The notes under the pieces were generated by a model. The model saw only the letters and a program-made list of their open reading frames with translations. It did not search any database and had not been told where the DNA came from. From contig NW_005179360.1 of assembly GCF_000350225.1 (NCBI RefSeq), forward strand, positions 1 to 55,729: a DNA stretch of 55,729 nt, given 5' to 3'. A program made the position numbers and the translations under genes. Positions 39,201-47,913 of the stretch are shown here, piece by piece. The number at the start of each line of letters is the position of its first letter. The stretch's first letter is position 1. Source of the stretch: Chondrus crispus. Lineage: Eukaryota; Rhodophyta; Florideophyceae; Gigartinales; Gigartinaceae.

Positions 39201-41878
39201 ATATTATACAGCAAGTACTTTCGGCTCTCAAGGAGGGATTTCGTAAGGATGCCTGTGTGTACGTCATACATTCTATACTGGTGGGGATACGGGACAAGAC
39301 CAATGATACTTCAAAGAACGGAAACAGTGACTCCCTGAGTCTCGATGGTGCAGCGCAAATCATCGCTAAATATTTGGCAGATGAACTTCAGAGTGGAGCA
39401 AGCACGTCGGGAAAAGATTTCGAGGATCCCAACGCAACAGCTTTTTTTCAGAAACAAGCCTCTTCGAGAGCGATAAGATCATGCGAATGCGCAGAGATTT
39501 TAGCTCAGCAAATTGACTTTGGCAAGAGTGCTCGCATTGTGTTACTTCCTTTCCGAAATTTGCTGTCTAGCACATCGTCTTCGAAACTCATTTCAAGAAC
39601 AGAAAACCTTCTCGGTCGAGTTCTGACTGGCCTCGCTAAAAATTGTTCGATGAAGTCCAAAGATGCGCTGACGTTTTGCTACGAACTTATCTCGGCTCAG
39701 AAAGATTCAGAATGGCTGCATGATGCAACTAGGAGTGATCATGAGCCTCCAGAGGCTAATGTTTTGAAAGAATTGTATGCAGTTTCCAGGGGCTGTGCGA
39801 CGATGGTCTCTTTTGGATTACAGCTTATGTGCATTGTCGTGTCTAAGAACCAAATACTCTTTAGCGGCGTCTCGAGCGAATCTCGCGAGTACCAGGCAAT
39901 GTTAGAACCGTTCTTGCCACTAATTGTTCAGGCTCTCCGGACAAAGCATGACACTCTTACCCTTTTTGCTTTACGGGCAACCCAGAAGCTAATGAAGTTA
40001 CCGTTGTCGAACAAAAGTATCGTTGCGCAGATGATGTCAGACAGAATTGTTGATGTGTTGTCGCACAGTGGAGGAGTGATGACTCATGGTGATGTATTGT
40101 TCAATTCTTGCCTTCGAGCGGCAGCAGTTTTAATGTATGATGGTAGTAACGGAGGATTCAAGGCCTTATCCAAAGATCGTGTAGAAGCTTTGATATCCGT
40201 GTCATGCAAGAGTTTGGAAAGTGGAGGGCTGGAAGCAAGGTCAGCTGCCATTGCGCTTCTGAAAGCGGCAGTGGGCTCAAAAATAATGATTTCAGCCGTC
40301 TATGACGCTATCGAAAGAGTTAACGAGATGGCCATTCATTCCCAGTCCTCGTCGTTACGGTCATCATGTACCTCCCTCTCCGTTCAGTTTGCAGTTTCAT
40401 TCCCTCTCGGCTCAAAACGGGTTAGACAACACCTGGAATTCTTCGTGCGAAACTTGAATTATGAACTGCCAACTGGACGCTTGGCTGCTTTACAGGTCAT
40501 AAGAACTTTGATATTGAAGTTCCCAAGCGATGCACTGACGGATGAGTCGCAATATCTGTTTGTGGCACTTGCCGCGAGTGCCGCACGAGACTCAGACGGG
40601 GACTGCAGATCGTGTGCTTCGGAAGCTCTACAATTGCTATTTGAGAAGGCATCGTCAGGTAGGGGTATCTACAGCCTGCTGCAAATGTCTACGGCCCTGG
40701 CGGGCGTTAAGTCGGATATGATCGCTATTGATGATCACATTGAAGTCATAACTACAATCGAAGACGACGTTCAGCTTTCAGGGGCGGTGGCTCTGTCGAG
40801 AGCATGCAAGAGCCGCCGAATGACATCTTCCCAGCTCAATATGATTGTTCGTGTCGTTACTGTTGTCCTGACTGACCGTCTGGGAGAAGGCAAGTGGGAG
40901 ACCGTCTATGGGCTTCTCGACGCCCTTGAAAGTGCATTTGACGTTCAGGAAACCGCAGTACAATCGGAACGTCTCGAGGTGCAGCAGCACACGCTCAAGT
41001 TGTGGGACTCCTTGCCGTTGTTGCTGATACACAAGCATCCATGGGTAAGGCTTTCATCAGCACGACTGCTTGGTTCCCATCTGAGCGTTCATGGAGACAA
41101 CAAAAGAGCTGCTGAAAAAAGGCCGGCGGTACCTTTTTCTTTGCTCTGGGAGTCAAGCACAAATGTTCGCAATATTCTGAATTGCTGTTGTGCACAACTC
41201 GAGGCATCCTCTATTTCAGAAAGCCTTGTTCATCAATGTCTTAAAAATATATTGTGCATCGCGAATGTACTATTTCACAACCCTGCCATTGGGGACCTTG
41301 CGCGAGAGCCCAGAGCTGGAAAGAGGGATATTCAACAAGAGAACCAGAACGCTGTTATTGTCCCCACAAGCTTGAAAACACGAAATCCCGGTCTGCATTG
41401 GTTAGTGTGCCGCGTATCTGGACTGGCAACGCGACCAGGTACGGAAGCAGCAGACAGCCTTCGGCGCGGTTGTGCTATGCGGTTTCTTCACGTGATCGCC
41501 AAGTGGTGGGGTGTTGACTTCGTTCTCCCAAACCAAAAGCTGTTTATCGCCCCTATTGTGAAGGTACTAGAGCACAAAGCCCCAACAACTGTCTCTCAGG
41601 TTGGAAACAGAGGATATGAAAGCTTAGTAGCGAGCCAAGAAAATATTGGCATGGATGGGTTGAAGGAAATTGCTGGGACACTGCAGGAAGCGCTTGTTGA
41701 GGTGTTAGGTGGTGGCGCCTATTACAGCATGTATAAGCTTTTGCGAAATGAGCGCAATGAGGTCAAGGAAGCTCGAAAACGACAAGCTGCTTTTGAACTC
41801 GCCATAAACCCAGAACGGGCAGCCAAGAGGAGAAGGAAGAAAGCCGAGTCAAGGAAACGCAAAAAGAAGGGTGGTTGA
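33290..41878 (+). CDS. UTP20: UTP20, small-subunit processome component
   Basis: A single intron-free frame of 2862 residues, close to the size of animal UTP20 (about 2800). UTP20 (DRIM) is a giant HEAT-repeat protein of the nucleolar U3 snoRNP/90S processome, needed for 18S rRNA maturation. The N-terminus carries RWRFIPLNQRL and SEYVQQVKPL, matching the family start. The body is a long series of helical repeats rich in Leu/Ala/Ser, with an acidic-to-basic linker at about 870-950 (KRSRSSSGAGRKK). The C-terminus KRQAAFELAINPERAAKRRR, then a Lys/Arg tail, is the diagnostic UTP20 ending and would serve nucleolar localisation. The ATG at 33290 is the first in frame. No introns in 8.6 kb supports an intron-poor genome. 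Confidence 0.93.
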   Translation: MRGNTGEGPIRALDETSLATGGQRWRFIPLNQRLKNASARHSSLPSTLFDSSSSNVNPDDTIFSHLSAALVANSEINITTTFSEYVQQVKPLTHSLPLIYRNRKRIVTLTLDALLSSTKNAAEATPSIANCLTALAKDLGSQEFLPFFSRMVEMFAVILDTGRTGGKLTDDAVPKGSTATVLWDPEVSMVPLFATLAEITKECLHPLASNPAQTITDLIPLLSNAHFRVREMTAESCLGYIVRKSRDVVLVKDLVCKLLEVSEDNRLRDGKDLFLLDGLGDSLYEAVRLPSGRLHSRACEVLRHSVLRANDFHASASNGHEFVTENRNRMLQVISLCLSRLSRHLKSSADIRSVGLVFLEVGNAAKREGNAQQTGNVAFLSNRWLQSTDRSVTSSHDQVLLQKFLLAFSGWAGTFASNAYVVYECLGGIAIIICTSLGDKSRESTLRVFCSVLSKVSNTTEADTLLCAIDVIVRMQTWKLQLVDQSVLIVFSKVCDQLATITDPMQLNDSSCRVSVVALNRALAVLRPTSRGEVWMRLPSVKKLRIPTLERQLLTMVSQQASSKPAERGDKPMSGLLESALEYLSLVPFFNDSEALQGLISMKGLKSDGDGRLLSAVIVQIDGNLRDNSPSFQSDLLVLVDRILVAAEKSTVTPLGIESLVRFIQLFPTQAKKIFQRRLEKSEKYIEVLSSNLGSSERSVRMQTTEMLHDITCCLLDEGVSRGGSYSKNDFRGNVSGIIEDMQSSLLSEGSLPKGFFAALRHVLRTLSTLSEIDEILRLLREMARLLAKSSNVHRLVLTASVHFSVGLLRTPFKMLWECAGSIWSAAASHMGKEAVGVMMQNLKLAENNLILLSNAKRESHTDLDVEDVELAGSEGKGPCDPASESNRDQSREGTSEAFLKTHHLPREGVKHLKRSRSSSGAGRKKMAFWQQTLRQWDHEEWKMHCQEKVCQAIAEMQDATEEGDEPGILEGTTDSSTMLRQILRILSEDHHIVSAFRNDILLSYLHLDPSLFSRSEGDSLAISFASLLAKLGGLRLTNTDDRELLLRRRLLTDLTRPNPALQLECLRCLSSTRLNPLKPYRESFIRLTKDATFRDELSKLGDTLLPNLESGERGNIPTEVDDFILDVVLRICFSKMTGKANRTESRRAAALVFIVSNLPISIAIPRIIDLVLAPVAGIVSETQEGVRDGTAISIKRFPPVSVQMGQLTSIESIMKHCLKALDAASCRKLSAACLAMLQNASSGSTAKAIRSRSLRILAKMCDGRAHSSADIVLPVLAAMRKSNFEVTRRSHNSGLPSLLCFVAAVFKSSPSKEQQLVVMKEPWAVIWSLHVLKAKNSSPEAVQMSLVVARGICDLIIPQLTTSSEQPDSVIEISSDYSEVTCELVSALQQLLHRLTENVLTERNARKHWDPIFHEALLVVERMIHTSSLQSHGLVSIASGLVLYLENSHTFESTYEHALRVLTAISQQLSVRRTPTNVDEINKSLLQVRASAMKLLPFFSHARFVRQPGTYTQLCKFLAVLDAPDLQAAANYLQMMNAMEKSRVDSPDVDCRIDGLNLVISAFKSATETSTDQSISPGEVRFSLPGNSAAESHGVVCSADAITAITHGCICLVMFDDVAVRGTSGYALQLIGEWSGISNLNSARVCQSRIFRLLMEAVGTATTGTVRREYTKAFAAVVRHAKNVENHDEWNGYSSFPLLKLLSNRKDVDSDFFDNIVHLQAHRRSRALRLIRNSIFESNDCSSRDALTSLASHFALPVAMQIALELSEDVEQRNVSSRHAESRAGAESDVAVWAIELVGVAARWLPWPELKTCIRELMKDIRHCEHEKRSRTLYKLLVAVVEAIPHTISVQDGLDGPSRDFLTGNLLPALLGHITAGGIGGNHVEINELVQTKQNRYKRGSSGAVFRAPVASAIAHLLTCFPGSDGDVIIPQLVAPLANALRSRKTAVRDSAKKALNSIIMTLGTRYLPYIIQQVLSALKEGFRKDACVYVIHSILVGIRDKTNDTSKNGNSDSLSLDGAAQIIAKYLADELQSGASTSGKDFEDPNATAFFQKQASSRAIRSCECAEILAQQIDFGKSARIVLLPFRNLLSSTSSSKLISRTENLLGRVLTGLAKNCSMKSKDALTFCYELISAQKDSEWLHDATRSDHEPPEANVLKELYAVSRGCATMVSFGLQLMCIVVSKNQILFSGVSSESREYQAMLEPFLPLIVQALRTKHDTLTLFALRATQKLMKLPLSNKSIVAQMMSDRIVDVLSHSGGVMTHGDVLFNSCLRAAAVLMYDGSNGGFKALSKDRVEALISVSCKSLESGGLEARSAAIALLKAAVGSKIMISAVYDAIERVNEMAIHSQSSSLRSSCTSLSVQFAVSFPLGSKRVRQHLEFFVRNLNYELPTGRLAALQVIRTLILKFPSDALTDESQYLFVALAASAARDSDGDCRSCASEALQLLFEKASSGRGIYSLLQMSTALAGVKSDMIAIDDHIEVITTIEDDVQLSGAVALSRACKSRRMTSSQLNMIVRVVTVVLTDRLGEGKWETVYGLLDALESAFDVQETAVQSERLEVQQHTLKLWDSLPLLLIHKHPWVRLSSARLLGSHLSVHGDNKRAAEKRPAVPFSLLWESSTNVRNILNCCCAQLEASSISESLVHQCLKNILCIANVLFHNPAIGDLAREPRAGKRDIQQENQNAVIVPTSLKTRNPGLHWLVCRVSGLATRPGTEAADSLRRGCAMRFLHVIAKWWGVDFVLPNQKLFIAPIVKVLEHKAPTTVSQVGNRGYESLVASQENIGMDGLKEIAGTLQEALVEVLGGGAYYSMYKLLRNERNEVKEARKRQAAFELAINPERAAKRRRKKAESRKRKKKGG

Positions 41879-41973
41879 AAGCGATGTTCAATGCACATAG
41901 CCTGCGACGGTTGTAGATAGAAGATATGCGGTTGTAAATACGGTTTACTTTGTCACAAAAGGCATAGCTACAT

Positions 41974-43209
41974 CTAGTGTCTAGACGACAAGTGACCTCA
42001 TATGAGGCTACTTTTCAACTTGTTTTTTCTCAAGTTGTGTTTGCTCAACAAGAAGGAAAACGATACTCTCGCCACCGCAGATGACTTCTGCGTTGCGGAA
42101 GGATGGCGTTTGGTGAGATCTGCACGTCTTTTCCAGCCATTTCTAGAATGACAAAAAAACCTCTTTTTGACCAACCTCAAAACGTTGCGTGTTGATATCT
42201 TCGAGACCAAAACACCTGTTTAAAATGTCAACCGGGTATTGAAACTTCATTAGATTCTTAGTCCTTCTGCGTATCCACAATTGCTATCTCAATGTTTTGC
42301 AAGATGTTATTGCCGAGGGCATGTACGTTAAAAAAATGGCGTCCAAACTGACTTTATAAAATTTCGATTTTTAAATCGTTAATAAGTTTGTCCGTAAAAT
42401 AATGCGTTGTTTTTTTCCATTTGCCCAGAAACTCGCTGGACATAAAGTAAACCCGAGATTGAAAAATTCCACCACAAGTTTTGCGGACTGACCTCCAGCA
42501 GGGTACCATCGTACCCAGCCGGAGGGCAGTCCGCAAAACAGCCCGCAACAAACGCAAGTCTGGTACATCGTTGTGCCGGCCGACGGATCACGTGCACCTG
42601 CGCGAACACTCACTGAAGCGAATATCCCCACAAGGATAGAAAGGTTCTCAGTCGTAAGGGCGATGTGTTTCGTCTTCTTGACAGGCTGAGGGGGGGGGGG
42701 GGGGGGGGGGGGGCGTTTGGAGAGGACCGCCTTTTAGAAGCTTCTACTTGTCTATCTTTCGCAGTTGCTTCGGCGGCATCTGTAGCAGATCTTGTCGCGC
42801 TTTGATCCATTCGTGGACTCTGCCCAGATGAAGCGATAGGGGCGTCCATGACGCATATCGATACGACCCGTGCAGTCTGAGACTCGTTTGTGCTGATGAA
42901 AAAAACGGAAGACCCACTTTGTTTTTCTTCACGACGCGTCGATCCGACACTGCTGTGATCAGGCGAATGTGAAACTCGTGGAAAACTCACATGCCCCCAG
43001 TTTTCGGTATGCTGTGAGTTTTGCCAAAAACGCGTTGTTTAAAATTTTGCGTTCAGAAAATCCGAGCAAACTTGCCGCCAAAACACGCGTCTTCGTGACT
43101 TTACGGACAACCTTAATGCATATATTTTTGCGAAAGAGAGAGCTGTCCTCATAGGAGGCCATTCCTGACCTCATGTGAGGCAAATCGCTTGTCGTCTAGC
43201 TTGACACTA
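41974..43209. mobile_element. TIR element, family A copy 2, with internal insertion
   Basis: The left end CTAGTGTCTAGACGACAAG is followed by CCTCATATGAGG. The right end, inverted, reads TAGTGTCAAGCTAGACGAC with CCTCACATGAGG, so it carries a 4-base insertion. The first 390 bp match copy 1 in inverse orientation at roughly 85% by eye. The middle (about 42375-43130) is extra DNA holding a 24-G run and a hairpin AAAACTCACA/TGTGAGTTTT. Near 43140-43165, GAGAGCTGTCCTCAT resembles the end of copy 3, suggesting a nested relative. No transposase. Confidence 0.75.
42690..42713 (+). repeat. Homopolymer of 24 G
   Basis: An uninterrupted run of 24 G on the plus strand inside the internal insertion of family A copy 2. 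It would be unstable in replication and can form G-quadruplexes; the exact length may be an assembly estimate. Confidence 0.9.
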
Positions 43210-43677
43210 CAGTGTCTATCCGACCGGGGCTTGTCCTCATATGAGGACAGCTCTCTTTTGCAAAGCTATATAAACTACCTTGAACATTTACAAAGCTACC
43301 TTATAGACGATTTCCTTAACGTACTTGTTTTCGTCAATAACATCTTGGAGAAAACGGTCATAGCAGCTTTGAATATGCAGAAAGGTTGAGAATGCCATAC
43401 AGATTGAGTACCTAGTTCCCTTTTTAAACTGGGGTTTTTGGTTTCGAAGCTATTTTACGTGCGGTTCGAAGGTGGTTAAAAAAGCTTCTTTTCCAGATAT
43501 ATCTATAAACGACCAGGTAGAACATTCAATTCTTACAAAGTTCTTTGTGGCCCCAAGGCAAAATTCAAGTACGGTGGCGGGGATACCTTTTTCCTTCTTG
43601 TCGAGAAAGCGCAAGTCAAGAAAAAATACGTCGAAAAGTGTCCTCATATGAGAACAACGGTCCGATAGACACTATAG
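43207..43677. mobile_element. TIR element, family A copy 3 (divergent subfamily)
   Basis: The ends are CTACAGTGTCTATCCGACC and, inverted, CTATAGTGTCTATCGGACC, followed inside by CCTCATATGAGGACA and CTCATATGAGGACAC. The 471-bp interior shares blocks with copy 1 (AATAACATCTTG, GGTTTCGAAG, AAGCGCAAGTC) but differs widely, so it is an older or separate subfamily. It abuts copy 2 and shares the CTA at the junction. No coding capacity. Confidence 0.75.
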
Positions 43678-44010
43678 AGGACATATATTGTTTGGTAGAA
43701 GTTACTATCGGATTTGATAGCACGAGGTCTCGACCTCTCAGTCAGAAATATCCGATGATCGCAAGTGCATCCATCTGATCTCAGCGAGAAGGAACAGCAG
43801 TGGTTTTACTTTGAGCATCATTTAACGATGCAGTCTTTCGCCATGTTTAAGTACAGAACCAGGGAAACTGTTTGGCCTTTCACTGCCGGAAAACTCAATT
43901 CTTTTTGCACCTAGTCGAAAAAATAGTGGGATGGAAAATGGATGCCTTCAAAAAAGTCCAGAGCAACAAAAAGAAACTCAAAGGGGTTTGCGTTGCCAGA
44001 TCGCAAGCAG
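43678..44010. other. Short spacer, no gene seen
   Basis: Between copy 3 of the TIR family and the end of the FkbM-type gene. Nothing recognised. Confidence 0.4.
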
Positions 44011-44955
44011 TTACACAGGTTCACCCCAAACAACATCCTTATGGAGAAAGACTATGTCCTCTTTCAGCCTTCTAGTCCGGAGTGATCGTTCATCCAGGGT
44101 CGGAGTATGTCGAATGTATCCTTTTGATGTGAGGAATTCTTCCAGCGGTTTCACAGCAGGTTCTGGTGCTTCTACTGTTAGGACATTGATGACGACCGTG
44201 TCCCAGTCTATGCCTTTCAGAACATGAAGTTCATGGCCTTCAACGTCGAGACTAAAATAGTCCACTGTAGTAATATTATATCGGATGAATTCCTTTCCTA
44301 CGGTTGAGCATTTCTGGCGCATCGTTGGTGGAGGCGCCTTCTTCTTTCGCTCCCAGTCCGCCTTGTTTTTGTTTGTGGATGTAATTCCACTGAGCCCCCC
44401 GTCGAGCTGGAACATTACCGTTCTTCCATCCTTGTCTGAGACGCATGTTGGCACGAGGGCACACTCTCTGTGTCTATGAATTGCGGCCAAATAACCAGGG
44501 TTTGCCTCGACGCACAATCCCGACCATCCCAAACACTTTTCAAGAAAGTATGTGTTCGAAATCCCAATGGGGTTGTTTGTGGCGACGTCCAAATAGACTC
44601 CTCGTCTCTTCAAGTGGTTGAAATGGCGAGTGTATAGATAGTAGTCCTGAGACATCTGCGAAAACATTCGGAACTTCCCATCTGCGCATTGCTGAGAGGT
44701 CTGGTTTCGATGGCATGACGGATCGGCTGGGGCCGGTTTCTCTCTCAGTTGTGCGCAAAAAGCGAGACTGTTGTCAAGAGACCATTGTTTGTTAACGGGG
44801 AGAGAGTGGCGCTGGGTCTCATGTGTGGTTGGCGGTTTGACTGGGGTGGGATGCCGCAAAACAAGAAGTGTGTATGAAATATAGAAGATAAAAAAGAAAG
44901 CAGCAAGAACGCAGTTGCGATAGAGTGTTGGGGTGACATTCGTTTGAAAAGACAT
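44011..44955 (-). CDS. FkbM-type SAM methyltransferase, type II membrane protein
   Basis: 314 residues from the ATG at 44955 (MSFQTNVTPTLYR); the frame is open 111 bp further, but that part lacks a better start. One hydrophobic segment follows at about 12-30 (CVLAAFFFIFYISYTLL), so the enzyme probably faces the Golgi or secretory lumen. The luminal part matches the FkbM methyltransferase family: GVYLDVATNNPIGISNTYFL (SAM-binding motif I region), GWSGLCVEANPGY, and ITTVDYFSLDVEGHELHVLK (the DxxG-H-E core). FkbM enzymes O-methylate sugars and natural products. In a red alga, methylation of cell-wall galactans is a reasonable guess, not shown here. The Lys-rich insert KNKADWERKKKAPPP is unusual. 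Confidence 0.87.
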   Translation of the reverse strand: MSFQTNVTPTLYRNCVLAAFFFIFYISYTLLVLRHPTPVKPPTTHETQRHSLPVNKQWSLDNSLAFCAQLREKPAPADPSCHRNQTSQQCADGKFRMFSQMSQDYYLYTRHFNHLKRRGVYLDVATNNPIGISNTYFLEKCLGWSGLCVEANPGYLAAIHRHRECALVPTCVSDKDGRTVMFQLDGGLSGITSTNKNKADWERKKKAPPPTMRQKCSTVGKEFIRYNITTVDYFSLDVEGHELHVLKGIDWDTVVINVLTVEAPEPAVKPLEEFLTSKGYIRHTPTLDERSLRTRRLKEDIVFLHKDVVWGEPV

Positions 44956-45864
44956 GATATGGGCGGCTCTGAGTGATGAGAAGATGCAGACCGAGTGAAC
45001 GGAAAAAATATGTTGGGGGGCGCACTTAAAGTGAAGATGGAGGTAGCGTTGGACAAAAAAATACAAGGATCGTGAATGGGTTCAGATACGATCAGTGCTT
45101 TGCATCGGAGTTTTATGCGAACAGTACGTGTACAGCAGTGTTGGTTCGGCTCAGGATTGATGACGAGGTGCAAACGATCAGTCGACATCAAACCGAAGAC
45201 GAGTGTCGTGCGATGGAGTGTCAGCTTTCAGAATATCTAGATACTGCTCTAAAAATGGTTGTTTCTTCTCTCTATGCCTCATCCAATCTATGGTTTACGA
45301 TCTTCTTCCTCTCAAAGTAGTCGACAGCAACCCGCATGCAGCCACTGTCGGTAAAGACATGCATATAAATCTATAGATGTTCACTTTTCTGCGTGAGCAG
45401 CTCTAGTAGATGTCGAGCAATGCATCTGCTGTCATCAACGGGTTTGAAGATTGGAAGTTTTTGCAAGATACGAGTCGTTAATTGCAATCACCGTTCACCG
45501 AGTGCCCCCCGTCTACAACAGAGAGCACAAAACACAAAACATCAAACCGGTTTGATGACGTCTTATGCATTGCTGTTAGTTGATCCTCCGTGACGACTTG
45601 AACGGCGAGCCACGTGGTACACGTCCACACGTCCAGGCTCATTTCACCTTCTTACACCCAATGGCTTTCTCGATCTTGGACTGCAGCTGCGAAAATGTTT
45701 TGAGATCTTTTGCCTGTCTCTTCGCTGCCTTCCTCACTCAGATTTCTCTCGCACTTTCGGCGCAATCACGGGAATTCTTTCCAACATATCCGCACGCATA
45801 GCGCTCTTCGGAATTTCTTGTCTACTGAGCCAAAAGCCTCTGACGAGAAAGGTTCAGTTGCGCC
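44956..45864. other. 0.9-kb divergent spacer
   Basis: Between the FkbM-type gene (-) and the MiaB-type gene (+). The frames here are short and without domains. No TATA box was identified for either gene. Confidence 0.45.
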
Positions 45865-47913
45865 ATGGATGGGCCAACAAATCCAGCTTTTGCCCCTTCT
45901 TCTCTGCTTTTCTCACAACTACAACCAAGGAGACCTTTCACTTTCTCCCCTCGCAGACGAAAAGCTCAAACTTTGCACGTGTCGGTTTCGCAAGCAACCG
46001 CATCCCCTGCCCCAGCCCATGAGAAGGCTAGCTGGCTTTCGCCCCAGTCCAACACAAGCTCCCGAGCAAAACGCAAAGCGCCCCTCGGACCGCTCTCGTC
46101 ACCCCCACCCCGCTTCAATGACTATTCTTACCATTCCGTAGAAGCCATCCGTATTACCCACTGTCGTCTCTTATCTGAGGACATGGCCAACATGGTCACC
46201 CGTCAGGTCCGCGCCAAGGAAAGCTCGCTTGCTGAGCTCTCTAGCCTGCTTTCCGTGTGTGACACTTCCAAATCAAAAAGTGGCGATACTGGTTGGGTGC
46301 AAGTACCAAATCCTAACATGACTGTCCGCAATGCTCTTGCGGATGAGGCGCAGCATCTGGATGATCTCGTCAAATCGGTCGCAATGCATCCCGAGCTTTT
46401 ACACGCTGCGATGGCGGCGAGGCCCGGCGCATTGCAGACGGTACAACTATCGTATGGATGGGAGGTATTTGTCGTGGAGGACGTACGGCACGCCGTAGTA
46501 CCGACTCTCCGTGGCGCGCGGCGCGGCCCCGGCTTTCCCGTGACTCCCAACATGCGTCGCACGTCACCCAAGAAACCCGTGATCGACGACATGTCGTACT
46601 ACATCCAGACGTTTGGATGTCAGATGAACGTGAGCGATTCGGAGCGCATGGCGGCAGAGCTGGAACGTAAGGGCTACCATGCGACGGATGATCCGAAGAA
46701 GTCGGCATTGTACCTGCTCAATACGTGCGCATTGCGGGATCACGCCGAGCAGAAGGTGTACTCGTATCTAGGACCGCACGCGCAGAGGAAATGGGACGCG
46801 CCCTCCGAGGTGACGCTTGTCGTGGCCGGTTGCGTGGCGCAGCAGGAAGGGGACAAGTTGCTCAGTCGTGTGCCGGAGGTAGATATTGTGATGGGACCGC
46901 AATACGCCAACCGGATTGGGGAGGTGCTGGACGACTTTGCAGAGAACATGATGCAGATTGTGGCGGTGGATCCGATTCACATTCAGGAGGACTTTTCGAA
47001 GCCAGTGCGCAGCTCGAAAATCACGGCGTGGGTGAACATTATCTATGGGTGTCTGGAGAAGTGCAGCTACTGTGTGGTGCCGAATACGCGAGGATTGGAG
47101 CAAAGCCGGACAATGGAATCAATACGAGCGGAGCTGCAAGGGCTTGCGCGGGACGGGTATCGCGAAGTGGTGCTGCTCGGGCAGAACGTGGACGCGTACG
47201 GGCGAGACTTGTATCCAAAACGGACGTTCTCCGATCTGCTACGATTCATACATGATGTGGACGGTATTGAGCGGGTGAGGTTTACGACGGGTCACCCGCG
47301 ATACATCTCCGAAAATTTGATCACGACTGTGGCTGAGCTGCCAAAAGTGATGGAACACTTCCACGTGCCGCCGCAATCTGGTGACAATGGGGTGCTGAAG
47401 GAAATGGGGCGCGGATACACGCGGGAACGGTACATGGACATTGCGCGGCGGGTCCGAAAGCGAATGCCTGACGCGTCGATATGCGCCGATACGATTGTGG
47501 GGTTCCCCGGCGAGAGTGAGGAGGCGTTTGAGAATACGGTGGACATGGTGAAGCAGGTGGTGTTCGACTCGAACATGGTGCGGGCGTACTCGGCAAGGCC
47601 GAACACGACGGCAGGGCTGAGGGAGGACCAGGTGGAGGAGGAAGTGAAGGCGCGGCGGTTGGCGGTGATGAACCGGTTGATGCGGGAGCAGGCGGAGAAG
47701 AGGAGCCAGCGGTATTTGGGGAGGCGGGTAGAGGTTTTGGTGGAGGGCGTGAATGAAAAGGTGGACGGCGAGGTGATGGGGAGGGAACGGTCGAATCGGG
47801 TTGTGTTTTTCGAGGGCGCGGCGGAGGAATACGTTGGGAAGATAGCAGTGGTGGAGGTGGACGAGGCATTTGCGTTCAGCTTGAGGGGGAGGGTCATTGG
47901 GGAGGCTTGGTAG
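45865..47913 (+). CDS. MiaB/CDK5RAP1-type tRNA methylthiotransferase with long N-terminal extension
   Basis: 682 residues from the ATG in CGCCATGG at 45865. Residues from about 242 form the standard enzyme: an UPF0004 domain with the [4Fe-4S] ligands C252 (TFGCQMN), C288 (LLNTCALRD) and C323 (VAGCVAQQEG); a radical-SAM domain with C396-x3-C400-x2-C403; and a TRAM domain near the end. It adds the 2-methylthio group to isopentenyl-adenosine 37 of tRNAs, using SAM and an auxiliary cluster. HPRYISENLIT and HFHVPPQSGDNGVL are closer to cyanobacterial/plastid MiaB as I remember it, suggesting a plastid enzyme. The first 70 residues (Ser/Pro/Arg-rich) could be a transit peptide. Residues 95-240 form an extra region (WVQVPNPNMTVRNALADEA, HPELLHAAMAARPGALQ) not usual in the family. 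The enzyme call is strong; location is inferred. Confidence 0.93.
   Translation: MDGPTNPAFAPSSLLFSQLQPRRPFTFSPRRRKAQTLHVSVSQATASPAPAHEKASWLSPQSNTSSRAKRKAPLGPLSSPPPRFNDYSYHSVEAIRITHCRLLSEDMANMVTRQVRAKESSLAELSSLLSVCDTSKSKSGDTGWVQVPNPNMTVRNALADEAQHLDDLVKSVAMHPELLHAAMAARPGALQTVQLSYGWEVFVVEDVRHAVVPTLRGARRGPGFPVTPNMRRTSPKKPVIDDMSYYIQTFGCQMNVSDSERMAAELERKGYHATDDPKKSALYLLNTCALRDHAEQKVYSYLGPHAQRKWDAPSEVTLVVAGCVAQQEGDKLLSRVPEVDIVMGPQYANRIGEVLDDFAENMMQIVAVDPIHIQEDFSKPVRSSKITAWVNIIYGCLEKCSYCVVPNTRGLEQSRTMESIRAELQGLARDGYREVVLLGQNVDAYGRDLYPKRTFSDLLRFIHDVDGIERVRFTTGHPRYISENLITTVAELPKVMEHFHVPPQSGDNGVLKEMGRGYTRERYMDIARRVRKRMPDASICADTIVGFPGESEEAFENTVDMVKQVVFDSNMVRAYSARPNTTAGLREDQVEEEVKARRLAVMNRLMREQAEKRSQRYLGRRVEVLVEGVNEKVDGEVMGRERSNRVVFFEGAAEEYVGKIAVVEVDEAFAFSLRGRVIGEAW

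Noticed and set aside
3030..43677. Family A elements as one large composite transposon spanning 3 to 43.7 kb
   Set aside because: The copies lie in opposite orientation but are separated by many unrelated single-copy genes, and each has its own pair of ends.
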